This document shows, piece by piece, positions 25,609-37,700 of a DNA stretch of 64,000 nt. The translations under genes and the position numbers were made by a program. Position 1 is the stretch's first letter. The number at the start of each line of letters is the position of its first letter. A model generated the notes under the pieces. That model searched no databases. It saw nothing but the letters and a program-made list of their open reading frames with translations, and was not told the origin of the DNA. Origin of the DNA: Pseudeuparius sepicola (taxonomy: Eukaryota; Arthropoda; Insecta; Coleoptera; Anthribidae); NCBI GenBank assembly GCA_963920635.1, contig OY987301.1, positions 23,044,501 through 23,108,500 on the forward strand, in the 5' to 3' direction.

Positions 25609-26740
25609 ATTTCATCGCACTTACAAAAAATGTCAGGTATTTAAAAAAGGGTGGGGAAAAGATCAAGATCTTGTTCTCAATTAGAAACAAAATTTTGGAG
25701 ATTTCAAGACAACACAACTAATTTTAACTTGAAATAAGATCAAAAAAGTTTTGGGAAAAGGCGATTTTTTCAGAAAATGTTTACACCCTGTATAGATTTT
25801 AAGTTTTTCTACCTACCTGGGAAATATTCTGTATTATAGCCGGTATTATGGCGTAGCTTAACATGTCTAATGTCAATGTCTCTCATTTTATTTTATAAAT
25901 GGGACATGATTTAATATTACATAATAATATATTTATCTTGATATTTACATTAAGAAATATTTTCTAAAGAAAGTATTTATTAAGCATGATAAATGAGAAA
26001 GCGTTTTTTTTTTAATTAGCAATAGTCTCCCAAGCTTTATTTTGCCACTACAAATAATACAGATACCTACCCTTATCTACTAATTGCCTTAAATATAAAA
26101 TCCTACCATTGCTAAAATCTGTAACAAACATCACGTAACGTCGCAGAATTAATGTATTTGTTCTATAAAAATTCAAAATTCCGCTATTTGTCCTAGTAAT
26201 ACGCCAATTTTTAAGCTAAAACAAAGCTACCAACGCTGGGACGGGTTGCATACTAAACCTCCTAATTTCAAAACGGCCCGTAATCTGGTCAAAAAATAAA
26301 TCGAAAATTTGCTTTTAAAAATAGCTCTTTTACCAGTGTTGTATGAAGTATAAATTAATTTCAGAAAAATTTATCTAAATAAAGATGTAAGAGAATTGAC
26401 GCTCTCTACTACAAACACACAACCGGCCGGCAAAAGCCCTCAAAATTTATCAAAATATGCAGGGAAGATAAAAAACATAAAAAATAGGTTAAAAGATGTA
26501 AAAGAAGTAACAGAGTGTACAAAACTACTCAACAATATAAGTAAATATTTTTCGTAATAATGACCTCCATACCAGTTTAAAAGGTAATCTAAAAAACATC
26601 AAATAAACGCTCAAAATTTGACAGAAAAATTGCATTTTGTTGTGTTTTTCGGAGTGTTTTAATAATTTACCCACAATCTGCTAATTGTTTCCTGAAATGG
26701 AAATATTTTAAGTCGATTTTTAGCCTAATAGCGTTAATAT
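25609..26740. other. unassigned AT-rich stretch
   Basis: A CACCCTG-TA motif near 25789 is an isolated Tc1/mariner-type terminus. No gene is visible. Confidence 0.45.
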
Positions 26741-26759
26741 TTTGCAAAAATTAATATTA

Positions 26760-27260
26760 GTGGATAGATCAGTTTTTAGGGGCCCCTTCCGGAGCTGCCC
26801 CCCCCCCCGCACGGCGGGCTCTGCGGGCGCCTTATCGCCGCCAGTGTCCCTACCCCCTACCTATTTTATTTACGATTTCCTTATTTTACCTTTAGAAAAA
26901 AACGGTGCTATATTCCCCGTAAAATCGAGGGGATTTCGTTATTTTGAGCTGTTCAAATGGTTGCTTGCCAAAAACTTTTTCCTTCAATCCGAAACCGCAC
27001 AAGACCCAATCTGCCCCAGATTGCCCGATCAAATAAAATCCAGTCCCTCACGTCCGATCGGGGCGGGACCAATTCGATGATCCACTGGTCCCCGAAGGTT
27101 GCCCGGAGCGTGTCCGGCATGGAAAAACCCGGAAGAATTTTGTTTAATTCGTCTCCGTCGCCCCGCGAACCCTCATCCAACTGGCGCAACCCGGGAAGGT
27201 CAAGGAAACGCGTGGGGAGCGCAACAGGCTGCCGCCCGGGATCAATAAGTAAAGTTGACA
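26760..27260. other. GC- and CpG-rich island with overlapping open frames
   Basis: This patch contrasts sharply with its AT-rich surroundings. It is open on the plus strand (26957-27397, 146 codons, and 26742-27080, 112 codons) and on the minus strand (26953-27261, 102 codons), which is expected from high GC and few stops. None of the translations matches a family I know. The left part has a C run and ggggcccc near 26780-26810 like the GC-rich ends of some hAT elements. It could be a promoter island, a decayed element end or an exon. Confidence 0.35.
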
Positions 27261-27739
27261 ATCATGGGCGGCACTGCGATTTGTTGGTTAAGTCCCGACC
27301 TTTTAGACAGGGGTTTATTTCAGTTTCAAAGGTAAAAATTATACAAATTCGCAACGAAGTGATAAATTTCCTTGGAATTTATCACGATATCTTATGAACG
27401 AAACGAGAACAATAAATTGTTCCTGCCATAGTCGACGTAAAAGAAACTATTCGATAGGAATGTTGGAAAGTAACCCAATTAAAAAATGACCAAGTTAGGA
27501 TCCGATAATTTGCGAAGAATAATAATTAATAGTTATAGTAGTAAATTTGCTACAAAATTTTATAAGTAACAAAAAACGATGTAATTTTCTTAAAATAAAT
27601 TATACAGAAAATTATCATTAAACATTAAATTTAAAAAAATAGTCCATTTTCTTTCAGTGGAGTAAGAGGGTAAAATTAAGCAAAGCAAAATTCTCTCAGT
27701 CAAAACTCTACAAGTAGTTTTTAATTAAAACTGTACATG

Positions 27740-27767
27740 TTTCGAACCGCTAGGGGTTCATCCTCAG
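27740..27767 (-). ncRNA. hammerhead ribozyme motif (minus strand)
   Basis: On the minus strand, CTGAGGA (27761-27767) fits CUGANGA. It is followed by stem II GAACC/GGTTC (27755-27759 and 27744-27748) with a 6-base loop, then GAAA (27740-27743), then CATGTA, which offers a GUA cleavage triplet. Stem I next to the core is weaker than in the plus-strand partner, about two pairs plus distal A/T pairing. The core residues are intact. Confidence 0.6.
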
Positions 27768-27928
27768 CATTTTTTTTTTTGGCAAGAGGAATTAACAAAG
27801 ATAGAAACAATAAAAAGTGTAAAACATAGGCAAAAGGCGAAAACTCTATTACTTTACCTTCCAAGAGACTTTAAGGTTATAAAAAAATGTGGTAAACTTC
27901 AGAAATTCCTCTTGCCAAAAAAAATTTT

Positions 27929-27970
27929 ACTGCTGATGATGAACCCCTAGCGGTTCGAAACATGTACAGT
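27929..27970 (+). ncRNA. type I hammerhead ribozyme motif
   Basis: CTGATGA (27933-27939) is followed by a 5-bp stem II, GAACC/GGTTC (27941-27945 and 27952-27956), with loop CCTAGC, then GAAA (27957-27960). A C-AT-G mini stem III leads to GTA (27964-27966). Stem I ACTG/CAGT (27929-27932 and 27967-27970) closes the fold. Predicted cleavage is after A27966. Hammerheads with very short stem III are known from Penelope-like elements, and such forms are thought to work best as dimers. Confidence 0.7.
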
Positions 27971-28029
27971 TTTAATTAAAAACTACTTGTGGAGTTTTGA
28001 CTGAGGGAATTTTGCTTTGTTTAATTTCA

Positions 28030-31000
28030 TTAAATATTAGTTCAGCAAGACTAATAAAACAGCGATAGAAAAAATCCATTTGAGGTTTAAATGCGGATTA
28101 AGGAAAATAATAACAATTGATATTATAATAACAACTTCTTGCTCTGGCCCAAAAAACATCAAGATAGAATTCTAAACTGTAGGGAGCTTTTTACTTTTTG
28201 AGCATACAAGTTCTTAAAATTCGGGCAAGAATTTCAGCAAGAATAATATATAAATTTTAATAAGATTAGAGCAAACATGTTTGTTATTTAATGTTCATTA
28301 AAATAGTTCCAAATTATAAACACTCTCAACAAATTTCTTTTGATCGCTGCAACCAAGTTCAATAATTAAATGCAACCAGGACCTATTTTATTTTCTACTA
28401 ACTGACAGAAGTCACCAAAACTCCCATAATTCACGAACCTAATCTCACGAAAGTTAAATTTAATGGATACCTTGTCTTTATTAAGGCTCTAATCTCATTT
28501 GCTAGGTCCGTAGGCGAAGTGGTGATTCAGATTCTGTGCACATTTCATAGCCAAATTATTCAACCTTTAAAACCAAGCAAATTACATTTTCTTGAACTTT
28601 TGAGAGAAACTAGACTCAGTGTTAGTTGGGGTTGGGCTAAAATAAAACATAAATTTACATATTATTTCTAAACACACTAGTTCTTCGACGCATACGTAGG
28701 CTTATCTCGCATGATATAGTGGCATTTTGTTACTGCTGCACGCGAGCCTCATATATTGTTGTTAAATTCAAATGGCAATATTTTTTCAATAAGGTCATGA
28801 TAAAACTTGTGTGCAGCTGGCAGGCGACGTCTCGTATATAGCTGGGTAATAGGAAATATTTCCGCATGCATAATAAATTTAAGGAAAGTAAAGTATCTTG
28901 GAGATACACATGCCTTTACACTTCAGCACGATCCTACAGATACACATACGGGATGTATACTTGACTTGTACTTAACTATTTTAATAGGGTTTATATGAAT
29001 TTTCAAAAATTGATGCTGTTTTACGTGACTTCAAAGTGCCCCTCCCCTGCAAAAATTTCTGAGAACGCCAATACATACTGCAATATTTCAATAGGCGCGA
29101 GTGTCATAACAACATAATCATGAAATAGGAATACACAATTAAACTCTCAGCTTTATTAAAATTGGTTATTGGGAGCGTGTTCCGAAATGAACCTTCAATT
29201 AGTTTTTGCACAACAACGAAGAAATAAATTGTTTTACGAGAATGTTGTAGCTTCGAACAAGAATAATATATACTATGCTTAAACCCTATCAAACTAGGCT
29301 GGACCAACAGGAGACTTATTTTCGTTGTTCTTGAATTGAAAATGAAATAAAATCTTGACGAAATTAGTATGCAAATATTTTGGAATTGGAAGAAAAAATC
29401 AAGTGATTTTTTTTAAATCATAGACTAACTAACACGCAGAAAAACTAATCGAGAAAAAATGAAGTTGTCTTAGAATTAATAAAAATCATTAGGTACTAAC
29501 TTAATTAAGTAGCAGATAGGCAAGCAAATGAAGGAACAAATAGGACTTATGCTCTATATAGTCTAGTCAAATGCGAAAAGAAATACAGACGTTTTTTGTG
29601 AACTAATTAATACCAAAGTCTAGAGAATACAATCTAGACTTTGTTAATACGCTAAATCTTAATGTTTCATGTTACGCACGAATGTATTTTATTATTATTA
29701 CAAGCAAAAAAGCAAACAATGACAAATTTCTCACCTAAATGACGTCACGAATTCTCAGCGTCTCCCTATCTACAAAAGTAAGATCAATAATAAAATAAGT
29801 TTTGAATAAAGAATCGCAGGAAGGAGTCAAAGATCTATGTAAGTATATTATAAAATACGTGAGACGGAAATCGCCCTGAGTAGTAACCAAGTTTTGACAC
29901 AATATTTTGGTATCTGACACGGTCATAGGTGTCAGTATATGGTATTATGCTTAGCTGTGCGGCTTGTGGCACTTCCCTGCCCGCCAAAATTAAAACGTTT
30001 GAGGATAATAATCAGTCGGTAAGTAATTTTGTAATTTAAATTAACTTTTGAGGCCATGAACCAAAGTGGCATAGGCGTTTGTGTAGGTACTTATTCATAA
30101 TTGGAAATTTAAAATTAGAATTGCTGTATTATCAAGGATTCCTAAACTTAAAGACATAAACGTGCCTTATAATGTTTTGCCGGTATTGTAGGTACTGATT
30201 TCACGAAAAATGAGGATTTCTGCCTCGATTAGTTTGTCGAAACAACCCAAAGGTGTGCGCCACTGTAAAAAATGAAACGGCATCACGCCATATGCAGAGA
30301 CTGTCCCGGTCGAGCGTTAAGCTCAAATTTTCTCTTTCCTCGGGTTTTTTTGGATTAAAATTAATTTAGTCTTAATTTAAGTTCATTTTACATTGCCAGG
30401 CAAAAGTTTGAATTTGTTATTTTAATGTTTACATTTAATTTAAAAAGGCTAGGATAACTACTTGGCCTATGACAATTTCCACAAAATATAAATGGTAGAA
30501 TATTACTACTAACTTAAATTCTCAATATTATGTTGGACTCTAAAGATCCGTAATTTGTGGGAAAATTTTAAAAACAAGATTTTTCAATATTTTTCTGGCA
30601 ATATTATGTAAAAAAAAAACGGAAATATGCACAGCGTATACCTATTAAAAGCGACTGTAGAATCCAAATTTATGGGTTTTCCAAATTTAGTGCCAAGGCC
30701 GATTGCCACATGAATCTACTATTATATACAATATTTCTCTACAAGCATCTCGAACCTTTAAAAATATTATATTCAATATTATTTAAACTATAATATAATG
30801 AAGAACCTAGGCACAAGTTTAATTACAAATGACCTAGGCATTTTTAGCAGCTCAGAATGCCCCGACAATGGACCAATCCCGCGTTAATCGTAAATAGCAA
30901 AAAAAAACATTCAAATTCAAAAGTCGCCATCGACACGAGTTTTATATAAATTTTTAATAATATCGATTTTGACCTATAAACCCGCTAGAAATTAAACGAC

Positions 31001-31700
31001 AATTATTCCCACGATTCAAACTTTACTATAACTAAAATTAATTATGCCCAGAACTTACTCAATAAAGTGGAATTGGGACAATATTAGTACCCGCGACACT
31101 GCTAAAGTGTAGAGAACGACGTCTCTGGATTCAACGAAGTATAATTAATTTCGGGGGAGTTATATTACAGAATTTTAATGAAATGTCCTTAAGAGATTTC
31201 GCTTAACCCCTATCTTATCTTAAAATGAATAGATTTTGAAACGAAACCTCGGTTATTATAACGCGCAAAGAAAAGAACATTATTTGTAGATATCCGAATA
31301 TCTGAAACTGGAACTCGAACTGATAATTATTCAAGTTTTCTATCTACTCAGGGAAATTATAAAAGCTATTTTTGAACGTCATAAAGTTTACGAAGTTCCT
31401 GAATAGTTACGGCGAAATATAAATTCAATTTGCCTCCCTTGGAGAAACAATATTAAATTTTTCATACCGTGATGCAGACAGTTTTGTGGAGGTTAGCATC
31501 TAGAGAGCCGTATGCTGTGTGTGAATTAACTACCTAAAATGTGAAGAAAAGCGGAAAGGTATACATTTGTGTGCAGATTGCTAATTTGACTTATATTTTT
31601 TATTGATCCTTGATTTTTTTAAGTCTTAAAATACTATTCAATCAATCCTACATCTGCCAGAGGTTTAATAATTCAGACTGCTGCTGTTTGCTGCTTTGCG
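28030..31700. other. unassigned AT-rich stretch
   Basis: I see no gene, bounded repeat or RNA gene across this interval. Confidence 0.45.
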
Positions 31701-31737
31701 TTGACTGTTCTCGATTATTTAGTATTTAGAAAAGCAA

Positions 31738-31917
31738 ATGGAGCAGGAGTCGATTGCTAAAATCACTGTTGGCGTGATCATGCAATCTGTCGGTGGAGAG
31801 CAGCGCAGATACGAATTGGAGGCAGACCGAAAAAGGCTCAAACCAAAAGAGGCACCGTCAAATTCAAATGCTGATAGGAAGGACGTCAATGTGCACATAA
31901 TCCTTTTAATCTCATAA
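31738..31917 (+). CDS. possible start-codon exon or small protein, 59 aa
   Basis: An ATG in good context (caaATGg) opens a 59-codon frame that starts MEQESIAKITVGVIMQS and continues through a charged stretch rich in E, R, K. An in-frame TAG lies 21 bases upstream, which fixes the start if this is real. The composition (many GAG, CAG, GTC and ACT codons) is unlike the AT-driven accidental frames around it. The last residues (HIILLIS) look non-coding, so the true exon may end earlier at a splice donor I cannot place. No family is recognised. The surroundings (31470-32460) are moderately richer in GC. Confidence 0.3.
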   Translation: MEQESIAKITVGVIMQSVGGEQRRYELEADRKRLKPKEAPSNSNADRKDVNVHIILLIS

Positions 31918-34090
31918 AATATAGGGTATAGGGTTCAAAAAGAATTACCACGTTTTCCAAACGATCCTTCTTCAACCTACTCGTTGCGACGACGGTTTCA
32001 AGATGCCACGTCTCAGTTTTCGAACACCTGACAATTCGATACTGCACTTTTTCAAGTTCCCACTTATTCCGCGTAGCCAGATTTCAGAGCCCACTCGCAA
32101 AACCTAAATCCCAGAACTTAGACTTTCCACAATGCCGCCGTCTCGTGAGTCACAGTTTTGATATGACAACGTTGCATTGCACAGGTGACCTTGAGTCAGA
32201 AAAATCGGACTGATGCTGGGATTCCGGTGCAGAGCAAAGCCGGCTACGATATCGTATGGAGAATGCGCCGGCGATGAATAGCGAGGCCTGTCTGGGAGAC
32301 TAGAAGTCGGTCTCGCGAGAATTCGAAGTGCTGGGATTTCGAAGTCGCAGTAGGTATGTGTGACGTAGCGGACTCCAGATTTCGGGTGCGTGTAGCGGGA
32401 AACAAATAATTTATACTAGCGGAACCTCGTGTAGAGATAAACAGCAATCCGGTAATTTTATAGTAAAATAATAATAATAATTTATTGATGTTTGTTATTT
32501 TTTAAATTTCAACTACAAATTGAAACTAAGAAGCGAACTAATATTTTTTGGGGTAAAAATATTTTATTTGAATTTGGAATACTTACTAGTTTGTAATTAT
32601 CTTATCAAAAATTCTGAGACGAAATTAAACGTTGGCTTTGTGCTATCTATCCATTGCGTTTAGTGGCAAAATGACGTGCATAAATATCTAAACGAGCAAA
32701 ATATCATTTTCCCTGGCAAGCTGTACGCTTTTTTTAAACCTTATTAAATAGAATCTATACCTAGCCCGAAACAAAGATGGGTTCAGTTTCCTTAAAGGTT
32801 ATTGCTATATGTAAATGATAGGGAAAACATTTGTCTCTCTAGGTGCTTAATCGCGTGGAAAGTTCAAGAATTTTAAATCTATTTTCGGAGTATGATTAAT
32901 TTGCTACTTTCCTGAACGAATGTTATCATTTAAAACAATCGCTTTTTCAAACAATATCGATATGTTTGAGCATTTTGCAAAGAAATATTTGCATTTCGAA
33001 ATAAATTGGAAAATACAAACTTGTTTTGAGTGTGCTGAGTGCACAGTGGACATAGATAAACACCGGAGACTTTGCAATAATGCCCATTCTTTGCCTGTGT
33101 TCTGTATTTCAGTTCCCACTGACTATTCACGGCTTTCTATTGTACGTTCTAGCTTGCTATAGGATTCACCTGTAACATCTGGCTTAAAAATGGCTTTGTA
33201 GGTATCACTACTGGCACTGGCGTCGCAAATCCCAAAAGTGTGGTTTGGACAATAATTAGAGAAGGTCGGTGTCCCCGCATGACGATGCTAGTGGCTATTC
33301 CTTTCTTCATGTTATCTATTCTCTCTATTTAAAAATTAAAAACTAAACCATACGTAGCTCTAAAGCCCAATTTAAAAGAAGGAACCTTCAATTTTTAACT
33401 TGACGGTTAACAGATTAGTTCATAGATTCAAAACCTAAAAGAGGCTCACGTTTAATTGAATACATCTTTCAAACATTTCCTTTAACCCTTTTGTTAGCTT
33501 CGAATTATTAATTTTTGACAAAACAAAATAACACATATTCCAGCAGATCTGTGGCCACGTACGTAATCTTTGATCAGCCGTATTTTATGTTAAAATTAAT
33601 AAATGTAACCCTGCCTTTATTTGCTTTAGTTGCTAAAATTAATAAATTAATTTGAATATGTAAATGTAAATATAGAAAAATGAAAATAAATAATAAATCA
33701 TATAACATGAAGGGATAGTTCACACAAGAGGTGCTCTACCCCTTAACAATCATCACATAATAAATACATCCTTTCCTAAATTAAGGCTCACTCTACCAAC
33801 AACTTCTACCTATGCCTCACCTATTGGGAGTTGCATATTTCGAATAAAACCTAAATAACTTGTCTTTAAACAAATAAAGTACTTACTTGAATAGGCCAAA
33901 CCTCTACGAAAAGAGTCTATTTTAAGTTCTTTATAATTATAATGCAGTTGATTACTATATAAAATTTATATAAATATTGAATTTGTAGCTCAAAAATAGC
34001 TGTTTTCTGGCATGTGAATATATTTCGCACTTCATTTGCCAGCCCACAGCAAAGTAGACAGCATCAACAGGAATTATTGTTATACTTTCT
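31918..34090. other. unassigned stretch, mildly GC-rich at the left
   Basis: The part up to about 32460 has a more even base composition and a 67-codon minus-strand frame (32244-32447) without a recognisable domain. The rest is AT-rich with opposite-strand open frames near 32904-33162 that shadow each other. Confidence 0.4.
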
Positions 34091-34186
34091 TACCCATTAA
34101 AGGCCATACTAACACATTTAGGGAAGACAGCATTATTTATGTTACGCTCTGTACCTTGAAAAGTAATGCCTTTAATGGGTAAGCCA
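34089..34186. repeat. short inverted repeat
   Basis: CTTACCCATTAAAGGC (about 34090-34105) and its perfect complement GCCTTTAATGGGTAAG (about 34168-34183) are about 60 bases apart. It may be the end pair of a tiny fold-back element. Confidence 0.5.
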
Positions 34187-34495
34187 AAAGTTACTGTTTT
34201 TAAGTAAGAAACACTGTTTTTCTACCAGTTGATTTCTAAGAAATAATATTATTGTTTATTATTCTCTTAATATAATTTTACTATTTTTTAAACTCCTTTG
34301 CTACCACCTACACAATGCACATAATAATATATTGTTAACAACATTATCATAGAACAATTGCTTTCAAAAACATCAAAAAAGTTTTTTTGTGTTTTTAAAA
34401 TGTTTACTGATGTACATCGTTTTTAAGTTATAATAATGTTTTTAAATGTCACTTTTTGTGAACTACGTTCTACAAAATAGATGACATTTATTTTG

Positions 34496-34535
34496 TATAC
34501 CTGATGATGGCAAACATGCCGAAACGCGTCGTATA
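34496..34535 (+). ncRNA. type I hammerhead ribozyme motif
   Basis: CTGATGA (34501-34507) is followed by stem II GGCA/TGCC (34509-34512 and 34517-34520) and GAAA (34521-34524). A C-GC-G mini stem III leads to the cleavage triplet GTC (34528-34530). Stem I TATAC/GTATA (34496-34500 and 34531-34535) is perfect, and more distant A/T-rich flanks also pair (TTTATTTT with AAAAAATAAA). Predicted cleavage is after C34530. The flanks look like the 3' region of a Penelope-like element, but no coding part remains nearby. Confidence 0.75.
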
Positions 34536-34718
34536 AACAACACAAAAAATAAATAATATAACTTTTGGTCGAAACCCAGGATTTTATTTACAACTATAAT
34601 TTTACTATTTTTAATATCGGTATAATAATTTGTGTTTCTCTTCATACCTAAGTAATTTTTAATCTAATAATGACTCTTTGGTCTTTATATAAATTAGATG
34701 TGTTTTTAATCTTTTAGT

Positions 34719-34757
34719 GTCCTGATGATGACACAATAAACGTGTCGAAACGTCGAC
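34719..34757 (+). ncRNA. type I hammerhead ribozyme motif, second family
   Basis: CTGATGA (34722-34728) is followed by stem II GACAC/GTGTC (34730-34734 and 34742-34746) with a 7-base loop, then GAAA (34747-34750). Next comes CGTC, in which C and G leave no room for a loop in stem III, with the triplet GTC (34752-34754). Stem I GTC/GAC (34719-34721 and 34755-34757) is supported by distal TTTTA/TAAAA pairing (34712-34716 and 34763-34767). Stem III this short would need dimerisation. The sequence differs from the core 220 bases upstream, so the two come from different element families. Confidence 0.65.
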
Positions 34758-34799
34758 TACAGTAAAATAAGGGTTTTTCTACCATATTGGCGTGTATCC

Positions 34800-37700
34800 A
34801 GCAAAACCCCAACTGTATAATATTAAAAAAGATTGCCACGAAATCAGATACGAAAAAGTGTCGCAGGTACATTTCTCTCGGTACTTTCTATATTACCATA
34901 CAAAGTGATTAATTTGTTTTTAACAATAAATAATGTAGGTACCCATTTTTCCGCCGCTGGATGCTTTATGCTAACAAAGTCTTAGAAATGAAAAAAATAA
35001 ATGGATTTTTTCTCGATATTATACTGATCTTGGGTGTTTTTACAAATAATACTGTATAACTGTATTGTGTATTATGTAACTTGGAGAAAATCCAGCTGAT
35101 AATTTAAATTGTTAGTTAAATATAACTTCCATGATAAAATCGACATTTCTTTGATTCTGTCACGGATTCTCGAGACTCGAAATCATCTTCAGTCATAATG
35201 GTCTAATATCTGCTCAGTGGAAAATAGGAAGCTTAACTTTGCCGACTAAGCTCTGGGCTTTACAATAGTTCCGCAATTAATTCTAGTTCAATAATGTTCG
35301 GCACACAGGAGAATGAGTTGCAAAGTAATTCGAGATCAGTCTATTTGTCTGCGAAAATCTTTATTGGTTTTCAGTTTTTGCCTTTTTGGCTGCCAGACCG
35401 ACGAGCGACGGAAGGATAAATTAATATCTATTTTTATTCAGTGCGAGATGAAATATTTCACCACCATATGTCGTACTGAAAGAAAAACTAATTTGACACG
35501 AACTATAATAGTTTTAAAAATTACCTTTTAGGAAAATACTGGCATAGTTTAGTAATACATTTTTTTGTTACAGGTAAAATTTACTTCCAAAAAACAAATG
35601 GTAAGTGTAACCGCACTACCGAGCTTAATTTTCAGGTTATTTGTTATTGGCTTTTAATTATGATCACTTCTGGAAGAATACGAAAACAATATGCAAATTT
35701 AATGATTGAAGGTATATAAAAGTAAAAAAATACATAATAATAATAAAATATGTACGAGTGTTCCATTAATAATAGTACATATAGCCCAACTGCATATAAT
35801 TTGTGCTAAAACACTACGATTGACTTTGACAATTGCTAGTCAAATATCAATGGTTACTGGCCTTCAGGGCCTTGAAGTTCTTCTTATTTTATGGTAGCAG
35901 TTTTTTGGATATTTCTTCCCAGAAAATATATTTTTCACTATGTAGTTAATTATTTAGCTGTCTAATAGCATATCGGACAATTTCGCTATAGGGCAGGTAC
36001 AATGATACAATATAAACTTGAAACTCATTGATTCCCCCTCTTCCCTATTGATAATGGTAATGGCCCACAAAAATATGATCAATGATTAAGAGCGCAAAGC
36101 TATACCGTTACCCCCAGGTGGATTTACTTAATCAAAAGATGGCCGTTTTAAATTGCATTACACGGAACAATACCCGCCTGTCACTGGCGGATAATAAGAC
36201 ACACTTAATCATCCCCCTCCCCTTCGTGTTCTGCCCTTAGACGTACCAGTGGACAGGGAAAAGGGAATACATATAAAGGAGTTATTTTGGAAAATAGTAT
36301 GTCCTTATGAACTACCTACAATTATTTCATTTTGAAAGTGAAAAACTGGTGTATGGGTTTTTACCTGCGAGTTTTTTTGTAAGAAGGTAAGAGGTAATTT
36401 ATTTTTAGCACCAGTCAGTATACCGATATTTTATTCCATGGCTGATGTTGGCAGTAAGACGAGAAAGACTAGAAAAAATCATGTCTTGCTTTCTTGAAAG
36501 ATAATATTGGCATACCTATAGGTGCTGAAGAAAATTAGGTGTGTTACACATTGTGTAGTTAGCTAGTTTCCGATTTTATTTGACTTTAAAAACGCGCCTT
36601 ATTTGTTAAAATATCCAATTCGTGTATGTGTGTAGTTATTACTTTACAATTATTTTGATGCTTTTCCCTTTGCACATATATTGTTATACATGAATAAATC
36701 ACATTATTTTATTATATTAAAGAAAACAAATAAACTTTATATATCAAGCGCGACAAAATTTTTAAGATTCAAAAATCTATTTGCGTTTAAGTATGTACCG
36801 GAGACGATATTAAGATAAAAAAAGGGTTTAAACTATGCGTTACTTTACAATAAAGGACCTTATGCAGGTAACATCCGCGAAAAAAATGAAAAAAAATATT
36901 TTTCTAAAAAGTTTTTCACAAATAAGTGGAGTTTTATACTTTTTTTATGTTAAATCTCAAATTTGACAGTTGTGGTAGGTCACGTGACCACTTTTGTGTA
37001 CGTCATTTTTTATCCCTATGCAAGCACAAATTGCAAGCAAAGTGAAATTTTGAATAGTTCTGCAAACAGAACATTTTCCCTTATGATAAGAGAGTAGAGA
37101 GTTCGATAATCGCAAAAATCTGATTTCCACTCAAGAGTAAACTATGTATCTTTATTAAATATTAGCCTTACTTAAACTAATAAGTAGGGTGAAATATCTA
37201 ATGAAATAATTTGACATGTATAAGCATAAATGACAGTAAATTTCCTCTATTTTCTCAAAGCCCACACCACTCTTGATTGCTCCAGCTTTTCCTTGTGTAT
37301 AAATTAGACAACCGGGATTTAACGGCAGTGTGCTCGAAAGCGGACGAAGGAATTGAAACATATCAAGTTTTATAACAGAGTTAATTCCGGTTCTGAACAA
37401 CCCAAAAATTAAGCACTCCGAGATCAAGCAATTAATAAAATGCAAAAATATTCATGCTTTGGGAAAGATTTCAATTATTCAGAGCCAGGAGTTGCTCGAG
37501 GCATATTATCAATATAAGAGTTGCAGAAGTCGAAGTTTCAAACGTTTGGGTAAGTAGGTATCCAGAAAGTCGAGAGAAACAATTTTACAAATAGCTTGAG
37601 CTTTGGTTACGATTCGGGATAGAACTAAATAAAATATAGATTACAAGAGTATAGGGTGATATTTACAAGGTCATTCAGCAGCATTCTGGTCGGGTAGGCA

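Larger units (their letters stand above)
27671..28029. mobile_element. inverted pair of hammerhead-bearing retroelement tails
   Basis: Two arms of about 120 bases (27671-27792 and about 27900-28029) are near-perfect inverted copies around a 107-base centre. Each arm contains a hammerhead-type core, one on each strand, facing away from the centre. The arms match outward through gtagtttttaattaaaac and gtcaaaactc to an aaagcaaaattc end. No target duplication could be settled. The same layout occurs at 62973-63398. Confidence 0.65.

Noticed and set aside
27940..27962. tRNA B-box (GGTTCGAA) suggesting a tRNA gene
   Set aside because: It is part of stem II and GAAA of the hammerhead. No A-box lies at the right distance and no cloverleaf forms.
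35160..35205. Eighth hammerhead core on the minus strand
   Set aside because: CTGAAGA is present, but the following stem does not pair properly and GAAA is missing where needed.
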